Shown here: piece by piece, positions 22,627 to 33,850 of the stretch | Position numbering within the stretch: position 1 is the first letter of the stretch | Layout of the letters: every line of letters begins with the position of its first letter | Assembly: GCA_039602395.1 (NCBI GenBank) | Contig: JBCNJP010000010.1 | Span: 89,560,000-89,623,999 of the forward strand | Direction: 5' to 3' | DNA: 64,000 bases | Origin: Deinandra increscens subsp. villosa | Lineage: Eukaryota > Streptophyta > Magnoliopsida > Asterales > Asteraceae | Notes under the pieces: model-generated | The model's input: only the letters and a program-made list of their open reading frames with translations | Database searches by the model: none | Told to the model about the DNA's origin: nothing | Program-made: the position numbers and the translations under genes

Positions 22627-23364
22627 GGGTGAGTGACCGACTTAAAATCATGAGACAACTGATTTTGATAAATCATAGAATACTGAGAATCATAGGAGAA
22701 AATCGTAAAATCACCGACATATAAAACAAGAAATTAAGTTAAAATCATTTAGGACATGAAAGGTTAAGTGTGTGACAGTGAGATGGTGTAACTCAGATTA
22801 TCATAGATTATTAAAAATTTTACATACAACGTGTAAAACACGAAATCGAATGATTTTCGAAAAACATACGAAATGGCCCTCATTTCCTGAGTGGAAAACT
22901 ACTATCGTGAGTAATCAGAGTAAGATCCTAGTGGTTGACATGCTTTGGCCTAATAGGTTTCAGCACTCTCATCGGGGCGTCCCAGGTAAGCGTCGGGTCC
23001 GTCAATTCGAACTTGTACGCAATGCTTTTCTAGTCAGAGACCCCGACTACCGATGATTTCACCCTTCCAGTTACTACATGTCAATCACTAAGGCTCCGTT
23101 TCTGACGAGATCATAAAATCGGAAATCAACTTCCAAAATGGTACGTAAGGTACCATTTTTATGGAAAGAGGCTAGGAAGCCTCAAGTTAATTGTGTACAA
23201 GTGTGTGCTAATCGATAAGGCAACAATTGAAAAAAGCATAATTAAGAAGCAATTATAGGACATATAAAGTATATAGGTATGTTATGCATGAGCCAATCAT
23301 GCAGGACACCTACGGCATAAGTCTAGGTCAAGTCGGTTCTAATAACCTAGATCCCTATAGTCGT
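22627..23364 (-). other. Leader of minus-strand Ty3 element
   Basis: Non-coding. It lies between the primer site and the gag start. A short hairpin (AAAATGGTAC, 5-base loop, complement) lies at about 23137-23161. A 94-codon plus-strand frame at 22772-23056 has no recognised motif and I do not call it a gene. Confidence 0.45.
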
Positions 23365-23378
23365 GGCTTTGATACCAA
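23365..23378 (-). other. Primer-binding site (tRNA-Met type)
   Basis: The minus strand reads TTGGTATCAAAGCC, one base from the usual TGGTATCAGAGC of initiator tRNA-Met. It lies two bases from the LTR end at 23381. Confidence 0.65.
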
Positions 23379-23380
23379 TC

Positions 23381-24468
23381 TGTCACACCCCAACCGACGG
23401 CGGAAGATGTCGGGGCGCGATGATTGTCCAGATGCACACAAAACTATTTAATGTTGCAATATTCTTAATCAACCCATTTCATATATCATAAGTAATCATT
23501 ACAATACAAGATATAATTCAACAAAAGCAAAACAAATTAATTTAATTAATTAGGTCACGCTAAGTCCCCATGCGATTTATGATGTCATCAACAAGGCTAA
23601 ACATCATCAAACAGCACAACCTGCAATATGTTTAAAATAAAGGTCAACTGCGAAAGTTGGTGAGTAAACATAGGTTTAGTATACTACATTGATTAAAACA
23701 TGCGAGCCAATGTGTTAAGTACCATCGAGTATGATAACCACAATGATATAGAGCAAATAGGGGGTGCATGAGCCAACCCCGACCTCAAGGTTTACGATCA
23801 CAAGGCGCCACACGCAAGGCAGGCCAAGTGGGCTTGTCAAGCCAATAGATCTATCACAGTAACCCCGGCGTTCTATAGCTAATGTCACGCGAGTATGATA
23901 ACGAACTTGATCACATCCAGTCATAAATAAACACACAAGTTCACATACAAGAGTACACATAATCACATGGAATTCGCATGTAGTTTTAGAGTAAAGAATA
24001 TCAAGTAAGGGTTTTGAATACGATACATGTTGCACCCCAAATCGTTTAAATAAAGAGGGGCTATGAATACTCACCTGATGCAGAGACATAATTTGAGAGA
24101 ATGATACCACGAAATGAGGAAATATAGACCCGATGATAAACTTGAAAACTAGCGAGATAGAGGAAGAATAAATAAATAATTAATTAAATAAATAATTTTA
24201 ATAGATAAATAATTTCATGACACAAACGACTCGACGACTCGTTGGTGATTTAATTGATGTGATGACGTACGTTCGAGGTCATGAGATAGGTGATTCCTAA
24301 TGCTAAACATACGACGACAATAATAAACAATAAAACTATTTTTTTTACGATGGCTCAAAACATTTATTTTTCATGGAGTCATATATTTCACAATTATCAT
24401 GCCAAATATTAACCATACACTAATCTAATCATAATCACAATATTTTTACAAAATCTAGCATGAATCAT

Positions 24469-24470
<2 letters not shown>
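23381..24470 (-). mobile_element. 5' LTR of minus-strand Ty3 element (outer end undefined)
   Basis: It begins TGTCACACCCCAACC next to the primer site, so on the minus strand this is the LTR's 3' end. The rest is non-coding. The outer boundary is lost in a TA-rich MITE cluster near 24470. I see no clear match to the LTR piece at 16757-17255, so the two may belong to different elements. Confidence 0.5.
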
Positions 24471-24508
<38 letters not shown>

Positions 24509-24695
24509 TAGGTTCAAATGAGAACTTTTAGTTTTGAGAACTTTTAAGAGCTAAATCTCAACCACAAATTTCAGGGGGAACCACTACAATTCATGGGATG
24601 GGGGATACATGTAAATAAACTTGTGGCTCAAATTAGTTCTTTTTAGTTCTCAAATCAAATTAGTTCTCAAATGATCATCTCCCTATATATATATA

Positions 24696-24734
<39 letters not shown>
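24471..24734. mobile_element. TA-flanked MITE-like element
   Basis: About 180 bp (24503-24682) between (TA)n tracts. The left end is AGGGTTAGGTTCAAATGAGAAC and the right end, in complement, AGGGAGATGATCATTTGAGAAC. A member of the same family lies inverted at 54124-54311. No coding capacity. Confidence 0.6.
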
Positions 24735-24735
<1 letters not shown>

Positions 24736-25404
24736 GGGGAAGGATAAAATAAAAACAAGATGTTATTGCGAAAACACGAAAACAAATATTAAAACCTCTA
24801 TAACTTCCTCATACGTTAATATTTTATTTAAAAATTTGAATCAAACGTCTTAAAATTATGTCACCTTTAATTCCGGGAACAAAAATTAAACATTTAAAAT
24901 TTCGTGATTTTTTTATTATTGCACATGTGCAATAATACGTATTCATTATATTACACATGTGCAATATTATGAAAAAGAACGTTAATTTTTTTTATTTTTT
25001 CTAGAATTAAAGATAACAGAATTATAAGATTTATGGTGTAATTTTTTATTAAAAATATTAACGTATGAAAGAGTTATACATGTTTAAATGTAATTGCACA
25101 TGTGCAATAATAATTTTTTATTGCACATGTGCAATAATAAAAAAATAAAAAAAAAGTTGATTTTTTTTTATTTTCTACAGAATTAAAGATAACAGAATTA
25201 TAAGATTTATGGTGCAATTTTTTATAAAAAATTTTAACATATGAAAAAGTTATAAAGGTTTTAATATTATTGCATATGTGCAATAAAAATTAAAAAAAAT
25301 TATTGCACCTATGCAATAATAATTTTAAAATAAAACTTGATTTTTATTTAAATTTTTTTCCAGAACTAAAGATAACATAATTTTAAGGATACGTATTCAT
25401 AAAA
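24735..25404. mobile_element. Non-coding element with an array of ATTGCACATGTGCAAT palindromes
   Basis: It starts after a TA tract (AGGGGAAGGATAAAAT). It has six occurrences of the 16-bp palindrome ATTGCACATGTGCAAT or a close variant between about 24919 and 25320, and repeated blocks such as AATTAAAGATAACAGAATTA and the neighbourhood of AACTTCCTCATACGTTAA. It ends where the truncated copia LTR begins (25405), and probably inserted into or replaced part of that LTR. No coding capacity. The class is unknown. Confidence 0.55.
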
Positions 25405-25611
25405 AAACCCCCTTGTGTCTCTCTCAACTGGCTAACACCTAATATGAGTATTATGATTTGTTTATATAGATAAAACAAATCCTACACCTAATTTTCGGAT
25501 TTGACCAAACAGGCCCACTAAACAGCCACTAAACCATTTACAAATGTGCCCAAACACGATTAAGAAGGCCCAATGACCCAATATAATCAAAACCCACTTA
25601 ACTAGCTAGCA
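25405..25611 (-). repeat. Truncated 3' LTR of the copia element
   Basis: Nearly identical to 30831-31037 (shared CCCCCTTGTGTCTCTCTC and ending ACTAGCTAGCA). The half corresponding to 30631-30830 is missing and the palindrome-rich element lies there instead. Confidence 0.85.
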
Positions 25612-27619
25612 TACACTTGCATAACTCAAGCCCAAACCCATTTAATACGCAAGCCTCATAATTCTAGCCTCTACAATCTTCCCATAGGCTTGTGTATTAA
25701 ATGTCTTCAACTCTTATCCTTCATATTTGCAATCTTATTTTCCTAGGCTTAAGCATGTGTTGGTGAAGATGCTTTTCATCGACAATCTTCTTTGGACAGC
25801 AATGAGACACTTTTAGAAGCTTTCTCTCTATCAACATCAGCTTGGACTTCAAATGATGAACAAATAATGAGAGGAGTAATCTCAAATACTTGCTCCTTCT
25901 TGAAAACTGTTGAGTCCTTGCTGAATCATCAGTAACTGACTTGACTTGCCATAAACTTCAGAGGATAAATTTTGAAAACCTCTATCTTGGCATCCTTGAT
26001 TGTAGATCTTGAACTGACGGAATTTAGCTTCCCCTCAACATGCGAACAATGTCTTTTGAGTCTTTGGAAACTTTACTTGAACAACCAACAAACTCCCCCT
26101 AAGCATAGGGTAAGTCCTTTTCTGGCTGGCTATTTAACTTGATCAGAAGCAACATCAGTGCTTTGGTCAACTGAAGTCCTTGACCTTATTGTCCATGAGT
26201 TGTCTTTTTCTGACTTAACCTGTCAAGCATAACATGAAACATACACTAACCATACAATGATGACTGGTTATCGGGTTAAGTCAGAAAAAGACAACTCATG
26301 GTCAACTGAAGTCCTTTTCTTAATCAGGCTGTTTGTCACTTTATTATCTTTTATTGTGTATTAATTATGAACAGCAAGTGGGTTTCAACAAATCCTAGGT
26401 ACATGTTATTACACACTATCAAGCATATAAATTCCCTACCACATGTTTTCACAACTTGAACCAGAAGTTTGAAACTGAGCTCCAGACTGGATTGAGAAGA
26501 GAAAGAATAGATCGCATAGATTTTTGGGGATAATATACAAGTCAGCTGAATTTTTGAAACATTTTTAGTAATGCTCTCATCAGTGACAAAGGTTGAGGGT
26601 TTTGGACTCTTGAGGGTCTCTTTTGGTGTGCTCTTTGGCATCTTTTGGGTGTATATAATTATTATAATTTATTAATTTTTTTTATGTTTTGATATATATT
26701 ATTTTAGGTGATCTAGAAGCATGTATGTATGGACAACTCTAGGTCATTGCTCACGCAAAGCAGAGGAGAGCCTTACATACACGCGAAGCATCCCCAGGTC
26801 TTTGCTTAGCAAAACAGAGGGGACACCGACTTTTTTAGCTCAAATTCACACTCTTGGAGACAAGCGTGTGTATCAGGAACTTGAACATGTAGTCAAATAG
26901 TAATGCAATTAACCTATGTGCTGTTACCCAACAAACTACCATACGTTATCTTTAAGTGTGTAACGCATACCTTTTCAGATCAAAGAGTTGAGCCTACCAG
27001 CATATCACCATGGATCATGCCTTTCACATCTGCCTTACGCGTGTTAGCCATCTCCAAAACGGAAATTTATTTCACTTCCCACCTTCTCAAACACACAAAC
27101 AAAATATTAAAAATTAAAAAGCACAATAATTTGAAAATGAGGGATCAACTTTTTTTCACATTTCTATTCTTCCCCTTGCTTTTTGATTTTTAAGTAACAA
27201 CACACCTTTTTTTTATGAACACACTGACTCATCACTAGATAACTACTAAAACTGGCCAAGCTAACCTTCAAAGTTTATCTTTTGAAAATTTTCAAAAATG
27301 GGTTTTGTTTCATTTACAACCATACTTCACATCAAATTAGCCAAGAAACAAACAATTCAGACAGTGTTTACCTTTTCTGCTGATCTTTTCAGATTTACCT
27401 CTCACAAGGAGAACATACTTCCCATTAAGATCGGCATGTCATGATGTGAAGAAATGTCTCCTATCCTGTGCCTGGAACAATCACTATCACAAACAAATGA
27501 GGTTAATGAAAGTCCTCCTTGACTGTTCCTACACAATGTGAGAGATTAGTTAGTCATAGGTACCCATTCCATTGTGGTTCTGGGTATTCCTGAAGCGTCA
27601 ATAGATGAAACTTCTTTTA
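25612..27619 (-). other. Non-coding interior of the gag-only copia element
   Basis: Short frames on both strands lack recognised motifs. It contains a perfect 28-bp inverted repeat at 26193-26301 and repeated short phrases around 26760-26830 (GCAGAGG/ACAGAGG). The position matches where pol would lie in a complete element. Confidence 0.5.
26193..26301. repeat. Perfect 28-bp hairpin
   Basis: 26193-26220 is the exact reverse complement of 26274-26301, with a 53-base loop. Both arms are flanked on the outside by GGTCAACTGAAGTCC in the same orientation, so there is a direct repeat around the inverted one. Confidence 0.9.
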
Positions 27620-29250
27620 CAAACATTCATTTTGAGAAATCAGGAATTTGAGCTGCAGCTGCCTTTGATTTTGGTTTCCAAATTCCAGGTGAGTTGAAAG
27701 TTGTTTTAGTCACCTTTGAAGTAGTGACTTTAGGTATTTCAACCTGTTTATTTTTAAAATCATGTTTTAAACCAGTTTTAGTTGCCTTTGGAGGGACAGC
27801 TTTAGGCTTTTTCAACCTTTTCATGTTTTGATCTGTTCACATTTTTATGAAAGTTGTCATAATTTGGGTCAACCTGTTTTTTATATAAGAGCTTTTTGTG
27901 CTCTTTGGCAGCTCCCCAATTTCCATCAGAAGGTTTAACCTTATGATTAATAGTCTTCATTGCCTTTGGTGGTTGTACCTTCATCGGCTTAGACTATATT
28001 GAAACTTGAGATGAAACCTTATGACTCGGCGGGTAATAAGGTTCAAAGGGACGATGCAAGTAGTTTCTAGCAATGTGACGAGGAACTCCACAGTTAAAGC
28101 AAGTTTGCTTCTTCAGGTAGAAGTCAGAAGTGTGGCCATTTAAGCTGTATGGCTTTGATGGAGAAACATGATGGTTTGTTTGCATCTTTGGACAATATCC
28201 GGATCTCCAATTGGTAGAAGATTGAGCAGAACTGGACATTTCAGTTGTTGGGCCCACTGGTTTCTTTGAGAAAGTTGTGTTGCCGCTGCATGAGCCCACT
28301 GATGAGTTTGGATAGTTAATTGTGTTTTGGGCCTTTCAATCTTGATAGGAACAGAAGTTGGAGGCTTAATGGTAATCTTGGGCCTTATACTCATAATGTC
28401 AGATGATAAACCACCATCATGACCCAGGCCTTTGAACTTAGTGGTGAATGAGGGTCGCTCTTCTTCTTCAATCGAAAGGAACAAAGACCTTATTGTCATG
28501 AATATCTTACCATTGGGCCTTGTAGTCATCACCACTCGTTCCCGCTTTACCTCATCCACAACTTTGGAATAAGGAGTCTCGATCTTTGGATAAGGATTCA
28601 ACTTTTCTTCATCAGCTCTCTTCACTTCACTGGAGCTTGAACCTTCACACTCAGTAGTGACATTAGTGTTATTCACATAATTTGACTGAGTTGCTTCTGT
28701 GGCTGTCTTTTCATCTTTATGCACAGGTTGAGGCCCATATACCATGGTTGCTTCATTCAGGGACTCCTTCAACAATTCATCTGCAGTTTGAGACATATTG
28801 ATGTATTGATATTGTAATAGGGGAGGAAAGTTTCCATCCCCGAGGCCAGATGTTTCTTTTACCTGCTTGAGTCGCTCTTCTGATTTGAATAAAGCATGAT
28901 GAGAGTCCATCATTTTCTTTTGTATAACTTGATGTTTTTCAAGGGTAGATTGAGAAGTGTCAAGTTTGGTTCTTAGTTCATGTACCTCTTTGGTTAAATC
29001 TTCAACTTTAGAGTTAGCAATCTTAAAATATGTGATTTTATCACTCACCTGAGTTTGAAGATTCTTAACATCTACCTTAATAGCTTCCAGTTTCTCTCTA
29101 AATATTCCCCGACTTCTCTAGCAGTGGATGCATGATTTACTGTTTCATTTGTAAATTTACGTTCCCATTCTTTAGCCTCACACTTGGGATTACAACATAT
29201 CTCATTGTTGTTGGTAGATGCAGTGGTACCTAGTAGAATGTGTGCCATGA
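27620..29250 (-). pseudogene. Copia gag remnant with coiled coil and knuckle
   Basis: An open frame at 29048-28140 (302 codons) begins in a coiled-coil-like, Lys/Glu-rich stretch (V-E-D-L-T-K-E-V-H-E-L-R-T-K-L) and becomes Ser/Thr/Pro-rich. A frameshift near 28300 leads to the frame carrying C-F-N-C-G-V-P-R-H-I-A-R-N-Y (28060-28101), a CCHC knuckle whose last Cys is Tyr. Basic Lys/Pro-rich repeats continue to 27627. The capsid (UBN2-type) part is not seen upstream, so gag is also incomplete. Confidence 0.65.
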
Positions 29251-29269
29251 TCTTCTTTGATTGAACGAC

Positions 29270-29800
29270 TAGGGAAAATTTGAACTGGAAAGACTTGATC
29301 GGATCGAAAAGGGTGGATCAGAAAAGTCTCAACCGGATCGGAAAGCAGGTTCTCTATAGAAAGATGGTTTTCGATCAAAAAGGTCAATCGAAAAGGGGTT
29401 TTCGGTCGGGAGAAGCTTGGTTAAAATGTAGGCTCGAAAAGAAGGTTCTTTCGGTCAGGCAGTACAGATCGGAAAGTCAGCTTTTCAATCAGGCAGAGTT
29501 TTGGCTCGATCGAAAAGTATAGACAGATCGAAAAGTACACTTTTCGATCAGGTTGGAACGGGTCAAAGCCACGGACACTGATCGAAAAGGTGCGATCGTA
29601 AAGTACCTCCTCGATCGAAAAGTACTTAATCGGATCGAAAATCTATGGATTTCGATCGAAAGAGGGTCAAAGCCACAGATTTCGATCGAATAGCTTATAG
29701 AACACGGGTTCGGATCGAAAAGCTATGGATTTCGATCGAAAGTGGGTCTAAGCCACGAATTTCGATCGAATAGCTTATAGAACACGGGCTTCTTGCTTCT
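29270..29800. repeat. Cluster of GATCGAAAAG motifs
   Basis: More than fifteen GATCGAAA or near-GATCGAAA motifs in both orientations occupy about 500 bp of the copia leader. The last 155 bp are two tandem copies of a 77-bp unit (about 29634-29710 and 29711-29790) containing GGATTTCGATCGAAAG and ATAGCTTATAGAACACGGG. They occur nowhere else in the window at this density. Confidence 0.85.
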
Positions 29801-30616
29801 ACAACACTTGTAACCTGCACAACAATCACAAGAAACTCACACTAAAAAAAGTTAGTGCCACCTTTAAACACTTGGAACACAAAAAAATTGAAAATTAAAA
29901 AAAAAACAAATTACTCCACAAGGTGCAGAAAAATTCAACGACCAATTCCCTGTCAAAAATAATTTGCACCAACTTCAATTGAGCGGCCGTTTACAGCTTC
30001 ATAAACCGGTCAATGTGCACCACAAGTGTTAAATAAATACGATGGCAATTCTGTAATTCTTTGGAAGTTAAAATTGCATTTAAACGAATTGCTCCGGCCG
30101 AGAATTCGATTTCGATCGAGATGTCAATTCCGATCCATTTAAAATTTGTTTTGAACGAGATTGCTTCCTATAATTTAAAATTCGTCAAATCTTTCAATTT
30201 TTTAAACAAAATAAATTATCTGACTCACACAAATTAATCTCGGATCACACAAATTTCAAAAACCAACTAAAAAAAAATAATTTCAAGCAACTTGTTTTGC
30301 GACGTAAGATCAAACACACTATTTTTTATGTTCTTATTATAGCCGACAAACCCGCTAACAAAACAAATCGTAGCCAAGAACTCAATCGCGAACCTACCGT
30401 CGAATCGAGAACCCCAAACGAAAACCTCAACTTGATTGTAAACCACCAATACGATCGAAAAGTTCAACTTGATCAAATATGATGATCGAATATGATTTTC
30501 AGAATCAAATATTTCTAGATCAAGAACGAAAACCTGCAAAAACTTTTAAAACTCCACAGAAATTGTTAAAACCACTTGAATCGATATCGTGCGAGCCACG
30601 AAACACGCGTTTCTTG
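29801..30616 (-). other. Leader of the gag-only copia element
   Basis: AT-rich non-coding DNA between the primer site and the motif cluster. I see no gene in it. Confidence 0.5.
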
Positions 30617-30628
30617 GCTCTGATACCA
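30617..30628 (-). other. tRNA-Met primer-binding site of the copia element
   Basis: The minus strand reads TGGTATCAGAGC, an exact match to the standard initiator tRNA-Met primer site, two bases from the LTR end (30631). Confidence 0.85.
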
Positions 30629-30630
30629 AT

Positions 30631-31037
30631 TGTAAGTCCCGAAAACGGTCCTAACACGATATAGAAGATCAATCGAAGGTGCAGAATCCGGACGATTGAT
30701 TGATTCAAGAATAAAGATGAAAATAGTAACCGATGAAGAACACGATTAAACAAACAAATGATATTAATCACCTTTGATGCGTGCACACGATTAAATAATC
30801 GTCTGGTACACAAACTTGATTAGAAACCGAAAAACCCCCTTGTGTCTCTCTCAACTGGCTAACACCTAATATGAGTATTAGGATTTGTTTATATAGATAA
30901 ACAAATCCTAAACCTAATTTTCGGATTTGACCAAACAGGCCCACTAAACAGCCACTAAACCATTTACAAATGAGCCCAAACACGACTAAGAAGGCCCAAT
31001 GACCCAATATAATCAAAACACACTTAACTAGCTAGCA
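30631..31037 (-). mobile_element. 5' LTR of the gag-only copia element
   Basis: 407 bp. The minus strand starts TGCTAGCTAG (31037) and ends GGGACTTACA (30631), giving TG..CA ends. 207 bp of it recur at 25405-25611. The pararetrovirus-like DNA begins immediately after 31037. Confidence 0.8.
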
Positions 31038-31044
31038 CCCTTTT

Positions 31045-31549
31045 AGAAGAATATATGATAGCCATTGCATTTAACTCACAGAAGTTACTAGCATACCTGA
31101 TGGACTGCCAATTGGAACAGATACCGGATGATAGAAATAATACTTTTAAGTTCCTCCAGTGGTTCATCCTCGTGCATGAATGGACCTGGCTTATAACTTC
31201 ATCTCCCAAAAATCACTGCATACTAAAATTTTGCAAGCCCAGATACAAGATTGATGAATAATATCATGCATACACGAACCCAAAGACTTTTCCTTTGGCT
31301 TGTATGATATTAATCCTACAGGCTTCTATTACAAGTTCACCCATCATGAAGAATGGATGGACACACATATGGAATTTGCATAGTAACCATACAGATGAAG
31401 ATATTCCACCTGATATCTTAGAAGGGAGAATCATAGATTTGTCAGATAACGAACATGTTACTGAATGGAAAAAAGCAATCACTACCCACACCAACAGACT
31501 CCCGATCTTCTCCGAAGTTCCACTAGCATATCAGAAGAAGATTTAATCT
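31045..31549 (+). pseudogene. C-terminal part of the unknown repeated domain (plus arm)
   Basis: 31055-31261 and 31295-31546 together cover the second half of the repeated domain, split by a frameshift near 31260. Diagnostic phrases are F-N-S-Q-K-L-L-A-Y-L, L-Q-W-F..H-E-W, Y-D-I-N-P-T-G-F-Y-Y and I-P-P-D-I-L-E-G-R. It aligns with the minus-strand copy at 47000-46379. The first half is lost at the junction with the copia LTR. The function is unknown. Confidence 0.6.
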
Positions 31550-31910
31550 ATGACAATTTGTATTAGTACGCTTTAAGTGTGCTTACACTCAAATAAATGT
31601 TGATCACTCTTAAAGTGATTAATCAGTGTGCTTACGACAAAACTTAAATCACTCTTAAAGTGACATAAGCCTTATGTATTTTTGTTTGTCTTATTCATCC
31701 ACTAGTAAGTGGAGTATTTAGTAGTTTTCCACTAATCCAAGTGGATCTAGTAGTAGTCTTCCACTAGTAAGTGGAGTAGTATGTCACGGATGATGTAATC
31801 AACTCCCTCATTGGTCTATAAAAGGAAGGCATATATCCTTATTGTATATCATCCTTAGAAAATAAATAATTTGTGTTTTATACATCTCTCTGAGTCTTCT
31901 TCTTTTTTCT
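31550..31910 (+). promoter_or_regulatory. Pararetrovirus-like promoter, copy 1
   Basis: The TATA box TATAAAAG is at 31817-31824, followed by AATAAATAA (about 31860), a possible polyadenylation signal. Upstream are three small hairpins of the form CCACT-N4-6-AGTGG (31700-31775) and GGATGATGTAATC (31787-31799). The layout (upstream elements, TATA, poly(A) signal, long leader) resembles caulimovirid genomic promoters. Confidence 0.65.
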
Positions 31911-32160
31911 TATATGTTATTGAGTCCTTTGGAGATCTACTATCTTTATTGCAGAAAACGAGATATTAGTTCTTTTTCATAGTGTTAGCCCGGTATATGT
32001 CTTATACCTTCCATTCACTTCCCCCTGAGTCTATCTGGTCTTCTATAGATCACCCCTACCCCCATCTGGTATTTGTTCTTAAAGTCAACCTGGTATATGT
32101 CCTATACCTTCCCTTCCCCTTGAGTCTATCTAGTCTTCAATAAATCACCCCCTTTCAAAT
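31911..32160 (+). other. Leader with internal duplication, plus arm
   Basis: The phrase GGTATATGTC..TATACCTTCC followed by GAGTCTATCT occurs twice (about 31992-32050 and 32090-32150), so the leader is partly duplicated. It then runs directly into coding-like sequence near 32160. The primer site seen at 46241 in the minus arm, and about 350 bp after it, are missing here. Confidence 0.55.
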
Positions 32161-32198
32161 AAAAAAGAAAGGATCTCAAAACTCCTTAAAAGAAAGGT

Positions 32199-33850
32199 AT
32201 GAATCAGGAGATCCAAACGTTAGCTTTCTTGGTGAACCATCTGGAAAATTTGATTTCTATATTTATAGGGGAATCATTCACTAAAAATAGAGCCACTACC
32301 TGGCAAACCCTCACCATCCAAACACCCACCTTCACCACCCAAACACCCACAACCAAAGGAATGTTTTTCCATCACTCCATGGCCTTCCCCCCATCACCAT
32401 CCACCTCCATCTGTTTCTGATGATCCCCGTCTATAGGAAACTTTATATACGATCTTAACTAAACTCAAGAAAGAAATCCATTTTCTTCATCTTGATTTAC
32501 TATGGTTAGCTCAAAGCACTCCTTTTTCACAAACCCCAAGAGAGTTTGTTTAAAAGGAAGCAAAGATGAAGTTTCTAAAGATACAACATGTTGTTTAGAA
32601 AGACAACATAGACAAGAGCTAGTCTCTTACCCACGGATATTAGATTACGATTCTCTGTTCTCTCAACCTTCCATGCCTCTAGATCTCTGGTCTAAAAAGC
32701 AAGTCCAGATCAATATCCAAACCGTAGAGGGTACACAATCTGCTCATTAACCACCCATATGCATAACAGATATCTCGCCCACAAAACCCACACCCTCTTA
32801 TCTGACAGCTGTCACCCATGATCTTTAGTTAGATATCCAACCTAGCCCCCGGTTATCAAGACACTCGTACCCAACCACTCTGAAGGTGAATCTAGTCTTT
32901 TGTTTGTGAAGACATGTATGTCTCTTGATCAGATCATTTTGACTGATGATCTATACCATTCGTTCAAAGAAGGGAAAAACTCTTTCACGCAATTTGGTAA
33001 CTCTGCTGATATGGAAGACATGTACCCCAGTTTTGAAAATGATTTCTACTGTGAAGTTCCAAGAAAGGGGAAATAATTTTTGAACACAATCGGAGAAAAA
33101 AGGAAAGGGATCCCCACAAAGAAAATTCAAGCTCGCAATAGTAAGGAACTTATCCTTACTCACCCAGTAAAGGATCCTCCAAAGGTTTCTCTTAAGGTCC
33201 CCAACCCAACCTCCAATAAAACAGACCTCACCCAGATAACACACAACAAAGTAAATACTGTTGATATTTCAGATAATGAGCCAAGAAATAAATCTTCTTA
33301 TGTCATCTGGTATAACAATTCAATACCCAGCATAGAAAAATCAAAAGATCCAAAATCTTCTATATCGGATTCCGGCCATAAGGAAACAAACTCCACTTGG
33401 AATGCTGAAAACAATAACAAACCGTTATGTGCAACCAAAGGAACGCATCACCTCTCTAGATCTGGTAACGGCAAAACATCAACATTATCAAAACCTGACT
33501 TGCTACTTGTCTAGACAGTCTTGGCCCCAAAGAAAGGATCTTTCAAAAAGGCAAGCAGGAAAATGCCAAGCCACTGAAACGATTCCCCAACCATGGGCTG
33601 ATGTGATGCCATCCATTGAGTGGATTCCCCACCCACTATTTGATGTGACATCGCCCACTACAATGATTCCCCACCAACAGTTTGACGTGACACCACCCAT
33701 TAAGTGATTTCCCACCCACAAGCCGATGTGTCGCCACCCACTGAGTGGATTCTGCCCCCACATGTTGATGTAATACCACTGATGATTCCCATGGAAGCTA
33801 ACCCAAAGGTACGATGGACTTTTACGGTTCAACAGAATGAAATTCCATAA
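32199..33850 (+). pseudogene. N-terminal and proline-rich region of the element's protein, plus arm
   Basis: This region is spread over several frames (32199-32420, 32502-32750, 33080-33514, 33402-33707). It matches the minus-arm frames 39700-38154 in order, including S-L-F-S-Q-P-S-M-P-L-D-L-W-S-K (32640-32700) and K-E-L-I-L-T-H-P-V-K-D-P-P-K. It ends with a proline-rich tandem repeat at 33595-33790. I do not recognise a catalytic motif. Confidence 0.55.
33595..33790 (+). repeat. About 45-bp tandem repeat coding a Pro-rich motif
   Basis: Four to five imperfect units each give a D-V-(M/T)-(P/S)-P-x5-P-H type peptide. The counterpart on the minus arm (38195-38375) has units of about 48 bp. Confidence 0.7.

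Larger units (their letters stand above)
25405..31037 (-). mobile_element. Gag-only Ty1/copia element, 3' LTR truncated
   Basis: On the minus strand: 5' LTR 31037-30631, tRNA-Met primer site 30628-30617, leader, gag remnant about 29250-27620, non-coding DNA, and the first 207 bp of the 3' LTR (25611-25405). Protease, integrase and RT are absent, so this is a large non-autonomous (LARD-like) derivative. No convincing polypurine tract was found beside 25611. The copia assignment rests on the primer site and the style of gag. Confidence 0.7.

Noticed and set aside
22772..23056. 94-codon plus-strand frame
   Set aside because: It lies antisense in the leader of a minus-strand Ty3 element and shows no known motif.
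29270..29800. GATCGAAAAG cluster as a possible CRISPR array
   Set aside because: Plant nuclear context, irregular spacing, both orientations and no cas genes.
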